Positions 10,701 to 22,700 of a stretch of 64,000 nt of DNA are shown here, piece after piece. Under the pieces are notes generated by a model, which saw only the letters and a program-made list of their open reading frames with translations, ran no database searches and was not told where the DNA came from. The DNA is from Schistocephalus solidus (lineage: Eukaryota > Platyhelminthes > Cestoda > Diphyllobothriidea > Diphyllobothriidae), in assembly GCA_017591395.1 (NCBI GenBank), contig WEDG01001310.1, positions 186,001 through 250,000 of the forward strand, read 5' to 3'. The first letter of the stretch is position 1, and each line of letters begins with the position of its first letter. Position numbers and translations under genes: made by a program.

Positions 10701-13700
10701 CAGCGGTGACGCTGGCACCTCGGGCCGTCTTCTGTTCCACGCTTTGTGATCCATCTGTGATAGAAATTAGCTTTAAGGACCGCCTTCCGGCAGTCTGGCG
10801 CGACAACTACGCCATCTACCCTTCCCTCAGCTGGTCGTTGGTTGGACGGAGGAACCAAACTGATGTATCCTCTGATCCAGATCTCCGCCAATTTTTCCAC
10901 GTCGATTATGACAATGGGGTCAGTGTCTGGTTTTATTTTTTCTCTCCATCCTAAATATTTCTTTAAGTGAAGAGGAAGCAGAAGAAGAAGAAGAAGAAGA
11001 AGAAGAAGAAGAAGAAGAAGAAGAAGAAGAAGAAGAAGAAGAAGAAGAAGAAGAAGAAGAAGAAGAAGAAGAAGAAGAAGAAGAAGAAGAAGAAGAAGAA
11101 GAAGAAGAAGAAGAAGAAGAAGAAGAAGAAGAAGAAGAAGAAGAAGAAGAAGAAGAAGAAGAAGAAGAAGAAGAAGAAGAAGAATAAGGTTGTTCGTTCA
11201 CCGGAATTATGGCTTTATTCTTCTGAGCTTTCGAACTCTTACTGGAGTCCAGCGTCAGATATAAAGCAGCAACATAAACGAGTAACATTTGTAGGGGGCA
11301 GGGGCCAATCAGACACCAGTGGCGCCAGTCTGGAGGTGACTACGCAGGGCCCTGTATGCCGGTGCCAGATCTATAAATCGATTGATCGCGTTTTCACCGA
11401 AGGCCCAGGCTTCAATCAATTATTGGCTTGTCTCGCATTCGGCGTGGGTGATGATCTTCGTGGCTGCGAAGTTAAACTCGTGGCCTGTTTCGTAGGTATG
11501 GGCAGCCACTTGTGATAAACCGTCACCGCATCTCACAGCAAGCTTATGCTCGTGTATGCGCGATTCAAGCATACGTCCAGTCTGTTCTTTCAGTTACAGG
11601 AACAGTTTTGGCACGGGATGCGATACACTACTCCTGACTTCTTATTCGGATTTAATCTGTTCATGATTCTCATGACCTTACTGTGCATGGTAGCTTTCGA
11701 TCGGTGTGCAATTCCGACATTAAGTCCCGAAACAATGCGCTCGGTCGCTTCTGACACGTTCTTGATTTATGGCATCGCATGCGATACCGTAGGGGTTGGT
11801 TCTGGTTGGGTCCTCCGCGGGCGAACACGTAGGCGTCGACCTATGAACGCCTTCAGATAGGCGATCCGCATAAACTGGTTGCTTAGACGAATGAATCCAT
11901 GATTCCGGTGAACGAACAACCTTCTTCTTCTTCACTTATACACACACCTGGAATGTTAACAATGGCCTCAATTCGTGCTAAATATATGTTTTCACAAACA
12001 TAGAAGATGAGTTTTTGATGTGATAATCTGACCGTTGCTAGTGAAGGGGACCACCGGTGTCATGAATTTAACAGTGACCGAAGTTTTGCGTGGGCGGAGT
12101 AGCTCACGATGCTAAATAGCCCGTCTACGCGTGCCACACACGACCTGGTCCCTACCTCCACGGTATAAGGCTTCGTTTACAGTGGGGCCGAGATCACACG
12201 CAGGTGATACTGTTACATAAACCACATTAACCAGGAACGTTTGCTGCCTGACCCTTCGTCACTGATTTATCTCCTCCGTTTACAATCTTTCAATCTGACA
12301 GTTCGTTGCCACCATGCGTCCAAACGGAGTAGACACAGCACTCGTGACTTGCGCGTGAATTAGATTATATTGAGGCAGACTTGCTCCGCATTTCCTGCAC
12401 TCTCTCATTCCCTCGCCTTGCTCAGGTGGCAAGGCAATGTCAAGGTACCCGGAGGTCGGTTTTAAAGCAGTGGTAGGCAAGGCTTAACAGTCAATCTACG
12501 CGTCCCACACACACTTTTTGTTCCTGCTGCATGCTTAAGAGTACTTAGTTAATAATGAGGCACTGTAGCCTTACAAAGTCTTGAGAAGGATTGAGTTAGC
12601 AATCTTCCAAGCCATTAATCTTAGCGCACCATGGTAGATCAAAAGGCGTCAGCTTTCTTCTAGTGATGAATGCCGTAGGGCTGGGTTTCCCGTTGTCGAC
12701 CTCACTCTCTTTCCTCTCCTATTCACCATTTGGGCCTGTTTGTCAGCTTGTTTTGGAGCTGGTCATAGTGGCTGATACAGCGTGATCGCCTGCGTCGTGG
12801 GCGTGACGTTAGACACGTGTACAGCTGTAGTTATGACGTCGGGCGAACTCTCTGCGGTCCAGTAAACGCATGCCGTTAGGCAGTCTAATCTCCGTCTGTG
12901 CATCTGACGTGGTACGTTGCACGGCCACACATTTGAGCACACCGTCATAATTATAAAGCGTGTTTGTTGTTGATGATGATGATGATGATGCTGATAAGGA
13001 GGAGGAAGAAATTGTCTTCTGCCTGCAAAGTAGATCAACCTCACTACTCCAATGTGCCAGTGGGCTATCCAGTCAGGCCATTTGGAAAACGAGCTTGGAC
13101 TCAATAGTTGTCCTGGCGTAGAGTTCCCGTCTAACGCAGACGCGCTCTCCTATGTGAGCGGCATCAGGAAGGCAACGTAGGTGAGAACCAATTGCAATCG
13201 AACCGTTGTTCAGTAAAAAGGACTGAGTTATCCGGCCAGCTGGTACTCTTCAAACAACCAATCTTATCGCCTCGCCATAGTTTGAATCGCATGCGAAAAC
13301 TTAGTGTGTTGAATCGTCGTGGGAGGGGATCCATCGACGTGACCTCACTTCCGTGAAGTGTGGTCCGTCTGCCGACCGGTGATAAGCCTGCGTCTCACAT
13401 GAGCCACTTACACGTATGGCAGCACAAAGACACTCCAACCCAACCAGCACATGCCATGAGTCCCTGTGGTCCTGTTTGGAGTGCCTGCAACAACGTTGCA
13501 GCCTGTTGGTGGGGAAGGGGCGAGTTCGATTCCTGGCCGGCCATCTGTTTATCTGCAGACTTAGTAGTCTGTCGTTTGTTTATTTTTACTAGTACCCTCT
13601 TTGTCTCGTCTAATGCACGCGCCATTCGCCACTGGACCCCCAGTTGTACTGATGTTCACCAGTGGGCTCAACTGCCGAGGTTTTTCGCATATTTTGTCAA

Positions 13701-16700
13701 CAGTAGCCATTAATCCGGAAGAAATCATTCCAGTCAGCCGGTTTCATTATTTGTTGAGTAGCCTACCGAAATCGATTGCCCCAGTTTTACAGTTGGTCTT
13801 GAACTAATTTCCAGGATGAGTACCCATTCCCGTGTCCTAACACTAACCACAAGCTTTCGCCAACGAATCGCAATACTCCCGCTCTAAACTGGCAAGACAA
13901 CGAGCCCGTGGCTCAATGGTTAAAGCTTTGGGTGCACCACCTGGGGTTGGGTATGACTGGCTGATGACGGTTGATTAGCTAGAAATTGCCGACATCGTAT
14001 CGCGGGTCCTTCACTTGAACAACGGTTTGTGCACTTTTATCTTTCGAAGACTTAAATAATATGCTTTACTCAACGAAGTATGCTGAAGCACACCCATCCT
14101 ACGCTCCATGTAAGATTCACGGGCTGCCCATTTATCACGATAATTCCAACATTTTTCAGACCCACAGCGTACACTTCGAAGACAGGACGCAATACGTACG
14201 TGATCAGCTTATGCGAAACGGCTTTCTGGGACCGACTTGTATTCGGGTCCGTCGTATAATATGCCGTTTTAAGACAGCGAGAGAAAGATGTGAGTACTTT
14301 TTATTTTGAAAGCGTTATTGGAAAGTTTCACAAAACGACTCGATTCACTGTAACCAGTATTTAAATGAAAAAATACCAAAAGATTAAATAGTTTTACAGA
14401 AATGTGAACGTCTATAAAGGGGGACAGTTCAAGTCTCAGTTTCCTGCCAGAAATGACAATAAGAAACACTGATACGCCATGCATGGTAAAAGCTATGAAA
14501 TATGCCGTAAAAGACAAGGGAGACTGGAATGTCCATTTCTGCCTTATTACCCATCGTCAGCCAGCCATACCCAACCACAGGGGGTGCACCAACCGAGGAT
14601 CGAAGCCGCAACGTGTGGAGCAGAAGACTAAAGCTCTAACCATTGATCCACGGGCTCGTTTTCTTCCAGGAATATTGTCATTCGTCGATGAATGCTCACT
14701 GATCACTAACGGAACTCAGTCATCCCGTTCGGCCTCTGGGTTCACTCGAGAGCCCCGTGGCTCAATGCTTAGTGTTGAACTTCTCATCGACTGGTCGTGG
14801 GTTAGACCCTCGGGGGTGCACCACTTGGGGTTGGGTACGCATGGCTGATGATGGCTAATGAGCCAGAAATGGCCAGTAGTAACGGCTCATAAACCAGAAA
14901 TTGTCATTCCAGTCTCCCTTGTCTTTGCCGGTAAGAACAACCTACTTGCCACAACCTCAATCCGCGTAAATTTAGCACAAACTACCTGCGCTCTGTGGGT
15001 TACCTATTACCTTGTGTTGCTGTTCTTCAGAAGCATGGGCTAACGAACGGTGTCTTTAAGTCGCCGTTTCTGCTTACGATTTTGTGACTCATTGGGAAAC
15101 AACCGTCGGTAAGCCCAAAATGGCCAGGTTCTCGCGGGTAGTTTTACTTTCAAAGAAGAAAAAAGCGGAATGCTTTCACGCTATCCTTCAATTGAGCAGC
15201 CATGACCCACATGACGTTCAAACGTCTGTGCTGGGTCGTGGTTTCCTACCTGGGATGGTTACTGGACGCCGCTTGAAAGGTGTTTTAATGTCCTGCAGGC
15301 GACAGTTTCCCTTAACTCTCGTGACTTTGCTTCTATTTTGCTCAATTACTTGTCACTGGCAGCCTTAACTACTGAGTCGCGAGAGAAAGACGTAAAATTG
15401 TCAAGCATCCTGACACACGAACCCTGCGCTTCGCCAGCCTCATTGCTGCTGTCGTCAAAGCCAGTCAGATTCAGGTTCATTGTTGATTCCCTGGTCTTGC
15501 TGTCTGTCATTCGTGATTTCGCGTTTCACAGTGGTTTTTCGCCTGGTTTTGTGCGGGACGACTCACGCAACCTGAAGAGTTTGCATCCAGGGTTGGTTAT
15601 TGTTTATTTACCCTGATTGGTCTTGACTGGCTGACGATGGCTATTTAACCAAAAGGGCCGTCCCATTCTCCCCTGCCTTTCTTGATATTTCAGACAACTT
15701 AAAGTTCGTGTTTTCATGGCTTCTGTCCTCCCCTCCCCCTCTCGCTTGCAGTCCTCGCTCCGTCTCCTTCCGGATCCTGCCGCGTTCAATGCTTCCGATC
15801 TGGGCAGTCTTCTCCTTGCCAAGGGACTCGGTGATCCAAATGCCACCACATTCTACCTGCAACTGCGGATCCAGCTTTTTTGGGATCCCAGCGAGGACAG
15901 TGGTAGCAAGAGGCTTGTCGTCTATGATACGGCCACCGCTCGTATTGACCCCGCACTTAGAGTTCTTCTGACTTTTGGTGAAAAATCTGGTAGGATTTTT
16001 ATTTATGCTCTCTCCTCCCCTCCCTCTTCCCCTCCCCTCACTCCCACCTTCTCGGTCACCTCCCTCGCCACCGCCTCTTTCTCTCTCTCTCCCCTAACTC
16101 ACGCAAGCTATTAAGCGTGTTTTGTTTGTTGGGCCCTGGGCAAGTCCATATAGAGCACACGAACCACAGACCTCTGCCCGTCTGGGTTATGGTGTCATTC
16201 CCCGGGCGGTGGTTGCGTAAAACTACAGCTGTATGTTCTGCAACCCGTTTTATTTTCGTAAGCATACTGTTTCATTATCCGCCGCCTGTTGCCACGCCGG
16301 ATAATTCGCAGATGGGCCAAGAGCTGCTCTTCCCCCGTCCCTTCCCGTCGTCTCGGACTTCTACGTGTTGTTGATTGCGGCCTTTGAAAATGGTTGTACG
16401 AAGGGCCTGTCGTGTTACCACCTTGTGAGGTGCTCCGCTCCGTCTCTGGATGGTATTGTTAGGAAACACAGCCGCTCCTCATCGTCGTCTAAGGTTTCCT
16501 TTTAGTACTTTTGCTTGCGGCGATTCGTCCTATCCAACGTGACCGGTTTGGAATGCGCTGTACGCTATCCTTCTCTTAAAACTGGGAAGTTGACCAGGGC
16601 TTCTCGCGGGACATAAGGTACACTGTGCAATCTCACCCGTCCTCTCCCAACCCTTCCGCCAAGGAGAAGCTTCTCCAGCCCACCACTCTATATCAGGTGT

Positions 16701-19700
16701 TGTTCTTTTTGGCTGCAGAGGAAGTGTCTTCATGGCTCCTGGGGACCATAATTGGTGCCCTCTGCCTGTTTCTTATTCTCCTCCTCGGTCTTCTGCTCCT
16801 TGGTCTCCTCCTACGCAGACGCCAAAGCCTTCGGGGCCCCCGAGCTGACTTCCCTGACCTTTCACCTCGACCGGAAATCAGTTATCCGCTCGAAAGGCCT
16901 GAAACGTGAGTACCTATCCCTGCACGTTTCCATCTTCTTCTTGTGCCTTCATGGTAATGACGATGCCGAGAGTCATGACCACTGGTGAACGCTAAAGGCT
17001 TAGATTTCACTCGGGTTATATATTCTGTTTAATTGGGCTCCACTTGCACATTGTGTGATGAAACGATGCAAAAAAAAATAAACAACGATCACCTATTTTT
17101 GTTACGTCGTGATTATTATTCGATCTCTTCTGAATTGTTACTGAAAGCGTAATCAGTAGCGGCTTCTTGTAGGCTAAAAACGAAGATTCGAAATCAGTTC
17201 TTAACGGGCTATTTAGCTTTTCAAGCTAGGTGACTATTCTAAGGAATTATGGTCAACTTCAGTTGGTTTACTGAGTTTTGCTTATCAGAAATAGCCTTTT
17301 TATTTTGCTTGCCTTATATTGCCTCAAAGTTCTTTATACAGAAAAATCGAGTACAAACTCTCCTGTGCGTTATTGATAACCACCCAAGTTGTGATTTCCA
17401 TTCTGACTGATGCATTTCACAGTCTGATTTCTTTTGAAAACTTAACAAACTAAGCAGTAGATTTTCCAGGATATGAAACTGTTGTACAATACGTTCCATG
17501 AGAGGTATCAGATGGAGCCAAATATTACTTTTTCTAAGCATATCTATGCTGAAGGTATAGTATATCAATCTCAGTGTATAGTTATAAGCCGAAAACTGAC
17601 AATGCGCTTCAGGTGATTCAGAAACGTTCACACTATCCCAAACAGTGCCAATTCAAAGAAGTTGGCATCCGAAGGATCCACTCTAATATGGTGTATCCTT
17701 AGATTGAAGTTTATCTTGTTCTCATCAACCTCTACATCCCCAGAGTCCTTCCGCCAACCATGGGTCAGACAGAAATCAGCAGTGTGTGTGCCTCGTAAAT
17801 CGTGTGTCTGTATCGACGCTGGCAATTTTTATATACTGTTTTTACAGCATCTTTGACAGCATAGTCGTCCTTTCCTACAATTGCGCCGTGGAACGTAATG
17901 CTGCCCTTGAAATGTAGACTGAGGCAACTGCCGGACTAGTCTCTTCCACCTCTGTGGCAAGACAAGGGTGCGATTGTCTAGACAACAATTTGACCGTCGT
18001 AGTCCGACGATGTCCACCGTATACCCCACAGCGGGGTTGTGCAGGGACGATGATGGATGGCTAGATTATAGTGAGGGTAGAAACAATCGTTTAGACAAAT
18101 ATCTCCACACGACAAGGAGGACGTGCGCTTGGAGTTCTAGGGAGAGAGAGAGAGCCATACTTTATTTTGAAATTAAAATTCTAAAACCTTCAGCAAAAAA
18201 TGTCCTCCATTCACCGTGAATAAGATTGGAAACATGAACCACAAAACACCGGAAGATCACAAATGAATGGCCGAAGAATGCATATATTGACATCATGAAG
18301 AATCGTCCTTAAATGCGTCTCAAAATATTGACCAAATTTGACTTCTTTCAAAACGGTGCCAGCGTCGTGCACTGATGACCTCATTTTGTTGTTCAAATAA
18401 ACAAATGGGTGTAAAATTCGGTATATAATGAGGAAAATACGCCAACCGGTATGCATATAAGAGGATTTACATTTGAATGGAAAGCAGAGAAGATGGCGGC
18501 TCAATTTAAAAAGACTGTTGGTATTCTGATAAATGATGCAGAAACAGGGACTTACTACCTCTGATTTGATTTGACGCCCGAAGCGTGCTGTCTTTACATG
18601 CTTTTTTTCGTCACATGGAAACACAAAAAGTGGTCAGGCGGATAGAGTACTGAGAGACTGCGTGCAATTGCAGATCTTACCGCGCGCGCGCGAGCGCCGC
18701 AGAACCGGCGACTTGAGCATGAATTATATTTTAGTGGAGTGGACTTACGCAGCACCTATCGCACGCGGTCCTCCCCTACCCACCTTGCTTGGGCGGTAAA
18801 GTACCGCGAAGGCGAAAGAAGTTGAGTGCTGACATAGCGAAACTGCTCGTTCACGACTACCATACGGCACAATTTCAGCCGTCACGTCATCCGAGTATGT
18901 GAGGAAAAGAATAAAAACCCTTCTCCGTGAAATTCTTTCCCAAATGTTCGATTTTCGGCCAGGCGTTCGAAAAGGTTGTATCCTGTCGCCCATTCTGCTC
19001 AACTGCGCTATTGACTAGGCATGCTGGCTGACTTATCTGGACTTCGCTGATGATGTCGTCGTGCCAACTTTAAACTTTTGTGACCTAACGTCTATGGTGT
19101 CATGGGTGAATGGCGTCGCTAACTCGGACGGTCTTTCCAAAAACGCTGGAAGACCAAGGTGTTTTCTAGCTGCATCTCTGACGCAGAGAAGGCACCTCTG
19201 GAGATTTATGATTATTAACTTGCAGAATTTGACGTTTTTAGGCTGTTACCGAATTAACCGTATACCGTATACCATACATCCGTCCGAGCAGTCCTTTTTT
19301 ATAGTTGTGAATGCTGGGCTGTGCGCGTGGAAGATAAGCGACAACTTCAGGTGTTTTGCTGCCATTTTCGATCATCTTTCGAGTGAGGTACACAGATTTC
19401 GTCTCAAATGAGATAGCCTGCACTCGTGGCGACCACACTGCAAGGCTATCTCAGGCCGTCCAAAAAATGCATGAGGTGGTTTGGGCACGCTCTTCGTCGT
19501 CTACTTCAAGTGCTCAGTGCTGCTGTTCTCTATCCGCCACCGTTGCCGACTTTGAGGAGTCGAAGAGGGGAATCGACTCAAAATCTTGCTCGGCACAGTT
19601 TGTCAAGACATGAAACTCATTCTTGGACCTTCACTATTTCATCTTAATCGTTTGTGAATAGAATGAGTTGAACTTTCTTGATCTACTGCCGCGGATTGTG

Positions 19701-22700
19701 ACATCATCGAGGGCTCGATCAGCCATGATCCCAGCCATACCAAGTAAAAGTGTAAAGGGAAACAGGGATTGCGGTAAATTATACCGAAGTCGCCGGTGCT
19801 GCAATCCATCTGCCGGGCGCGCGCTGGACGTCGTTTGCGGTGGTCGAACTCTCCTCATTCCTACCATCCGCATCACTTGGTCATGAGGAATGTTAGTCAG
19901 GAATTGAGAAGCAAGAAAGAGGATGTTTATGGACATCTTAAATGCTTTCGAGAAATGACCCTTTCCTATGGTTAGCAACTGTCGCACTGCAAGCTTCTTA
20001 CTTTGCTAGAATCCAGGCCAAAGGCTTGTCGAATGGCCATGCTCCTCTTTCAACCCATACCCTCCTCTCTTCAGAAGTTATTTCTGTCCTCTCCCTAGCT
20101 CCAAGCCTCATTCGATGCAGTTTATTAGATAATATATTATTATATTATATATATTATTATATATATTATATATATATATATATATATTATTCTATATTAT
20201 TATATCGTCGAACTGGAGGCCAACAACGCCGTTAAATTCGGCAAATAAGGAGTCTATACCGCATGAGCTATTGCAAGCCAACCACCCTCTCCTTTGATTG
20301 TCACTCCCCTGTGGAGGCGAGCTCTGACTGTGGCCGACGCCACCCCCCCCGCCCCCCCGCTTGGCGTCTTCACGTTTTACCCTTTTTTACTCCTCGTCAG
20401 CCCTGGAGGTGATGTTCAGCCGGAGACGCTCGCCCTCCTACAGCATCCATTCGCGGGTGAGTGCCTGATCGCGCGTTTACGTTGCCTCTTCTATTTTTCT
20501 TTTCGGTTTTCTTTTTTACCGTGCGTTTCCTGGTGGCCACGTCGCAGGACGCGGGAGACAGCCGAGCATCTGAGCTGAGCTCGAATTAGCTCCGGCAGAC
20601 CGGACAAGACGGAGCCGTAAAATGCGGCCAACTCAGGCCAGCTCGTGAACTTTTAACTGGATTTCTTAAGCAAAGCTGTAATATTTCCTATTGTGCAGCA
20701 TAATCTCCGAATACCTTTAGTGACGTCATGGTGCCGGCTTTTGAACGAGGTGCGTTCTGGACGCCTTCAAAACCCAACGGAGTAAAAATGACTACTTAAG
20801 TAGAACGAAATTTTCTCATTTATGCTCGATGTCTTTATAAACTCAAATATATTTTCTAGAATAACTGCACGAAAATATTATTCTTGTACTTATTTGGTAG
20901 TTTTTAACGTCTTCGTTAGATCTCATATTTAAAGAGAGAATAGTTTGCAGTTTTCGAAAATTCTAATTACGAATTTTTTAAATCATGAAATCTCCATTCG
21001 TAAGGGATCTTATGAGCATATTTAGTAATGCTGCTTGTAAGATACGCAGCATAGTCAATGTCCATGGCAAAATTTTTAGCCATGGCATATAGAAATGTAT
21101 GAATTTACGTACACAGAAAAAATACGACTTGTAATTCGGAAATCCCGAATGTTACGAATCTATTCGGGAAGTTCAAATGTTTTTTTAAGCGAAAGATCCC
21201 TTTCTTCAAGCATCATATTTTAATTAGACGTACGTTTCTACCAATTAAGTATAAAAATAACATTTTTGTGCATGCTTTCTATAAAATATATTTCAATTTA
21301 TAAGGGCATCGAAATTAAATAGGAAAAAACTCGTACTACTTAATTAGTGATGTTAACGGACTGTGTTTTCGTTCAAAAACAGTCATAATTACTTAGCTTG
21401 AATATTTTGGGAGTAGACTGTACAATAGTGTATCTTACAACTATCTTGAAGTAATCTTTTCTACGCGAAAACACTGTAGAATTTTGATTAACATTTCATG
21501 GGCTAGTAAATCTGCCCTAAACGGATGCCACAAGCGCGCTGCGCATGTGGCACTCGTAGGATGGAGTCTTTAATCGGCTCGGCTTGGCTGGAGATGGACA
21601 GATCGCTCCGGGTTGGATTTACCGCGTGCCTTTAGCAAAACAAAAATACGCCTGGCGTCTTGTTCAACTCTCAGGGTGCGCCCAAAGTCCCTGCTTAGAA
21701 GGCCTGATAACTGGATCTTCCTCCGGAATGAATGTCAGGCCGTGATGACTCCTGTGCAGTATGGTCTTTTCGGGGTCTTTTTCGTGTATTTTTGTACTGG
21801 CTCATGCGTAGCACGCGTAGACGTGGCTTTGATCCAATTGGTCACTGCTTTCGTACCAATATTTAGTTGTCCTTGTCTTGTTTTTTAGAGCCTAGTTGGC
21901 TATGCGAAGATCCACTGATGTGTCGTATGACTTGTTCGTTTCAGGGTGTTTGTGCATTTTCGTGATCTCTGTCGTGGCCGTGGAGGACTTAATTCGCCTT
22001 GAGCACTTTATTGGGGCTGGCTAGGTCCATCTATTGCGGCAGTCATCAGGGATATTGAAGTCAACAATTCAACCATCGTAAATCACTAATGTTTCTGATA
22101 ATTTTTTCGAGTGAAATATTTGTTTGTAGTTGTCTTCTCGTTTGAAATAGGCTTGCCAATTTGCATATAAATACTTCTTAAGTGAAGTTGTAATACCGCT
22201 TAATGCGACTAATTTTTCATTCGTACCGATCTTCTGAACTATCGACCAAAATGCTGAAATGTTTTTTTTTCGAAAGATTACTTAAGTCGGATTGGGATGT
22301 TTATTACCTTGGAGTATAATCGCAAGGTATTTCTGACGCGCCAGGGTCTCAATTTTTGACTCCGCTTCTTCCCTGCTGCCTCCAAGGCCGCCCTTGGTAA
22401 AAAAAGTGGCTACTTAAGTAGTATGCATTTTTATATTGATGCTCAAAGCCCCTAAAAAGTCAAATATATTTTTTGCAAAGCATGTTCGAAAATATCCTTT
22501 TTGTACTCATTTGGCAGCTAACTACGTGTTCTTTAAATTTATATTCAAATGAAGGGTAAATTTCAGTTTTAAAAATGTTTTCCCATTCCCGAATCATTTG
22601 GAGCCAGATTTACTGTTGTATTTTTTTCAGGTTTATAAGCTGTATGCTTTCCGTGTAATAACTAGCATCCATTAAGAAGATACCATGTATTACTCATTAA

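Larger units (their letters stand above)
11936..15693. other. gene 1 intron (repeat rich)
   Basis: The intron between 10918 and 15694 continues here. It holds a decayed R1 copy (12050-12880), SINE pieces (13905-13990, 14515-14665, 14750-14935, a remnant near 15600-15660) and a possible Penelope-like piece (14130-14260). I recognise nothing at 12880-13900 except a short GAT run at about 12969-12990, and nothing at 14940-15600. Confidence 0.5.
16906..20400. other. gene 1 intron
   Basis: Donor GTGAGT and acceptor TACTCCTCGTCAG. It contains an R1 fragment (17985-18065), a GCGCGCGCG run at about 18681, a LINE fragment (18830-19760) and an AT dinucleotide tract (20127-20205). Nothing is recognised at 17000-17980 or 18070-18800. 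Confidence 0.6.

Noticed and set aside
10920..11515. Poly-serine and poly-lysine open frames
   Set aside because: They are only the AAG array read in two frames and have no coding context.
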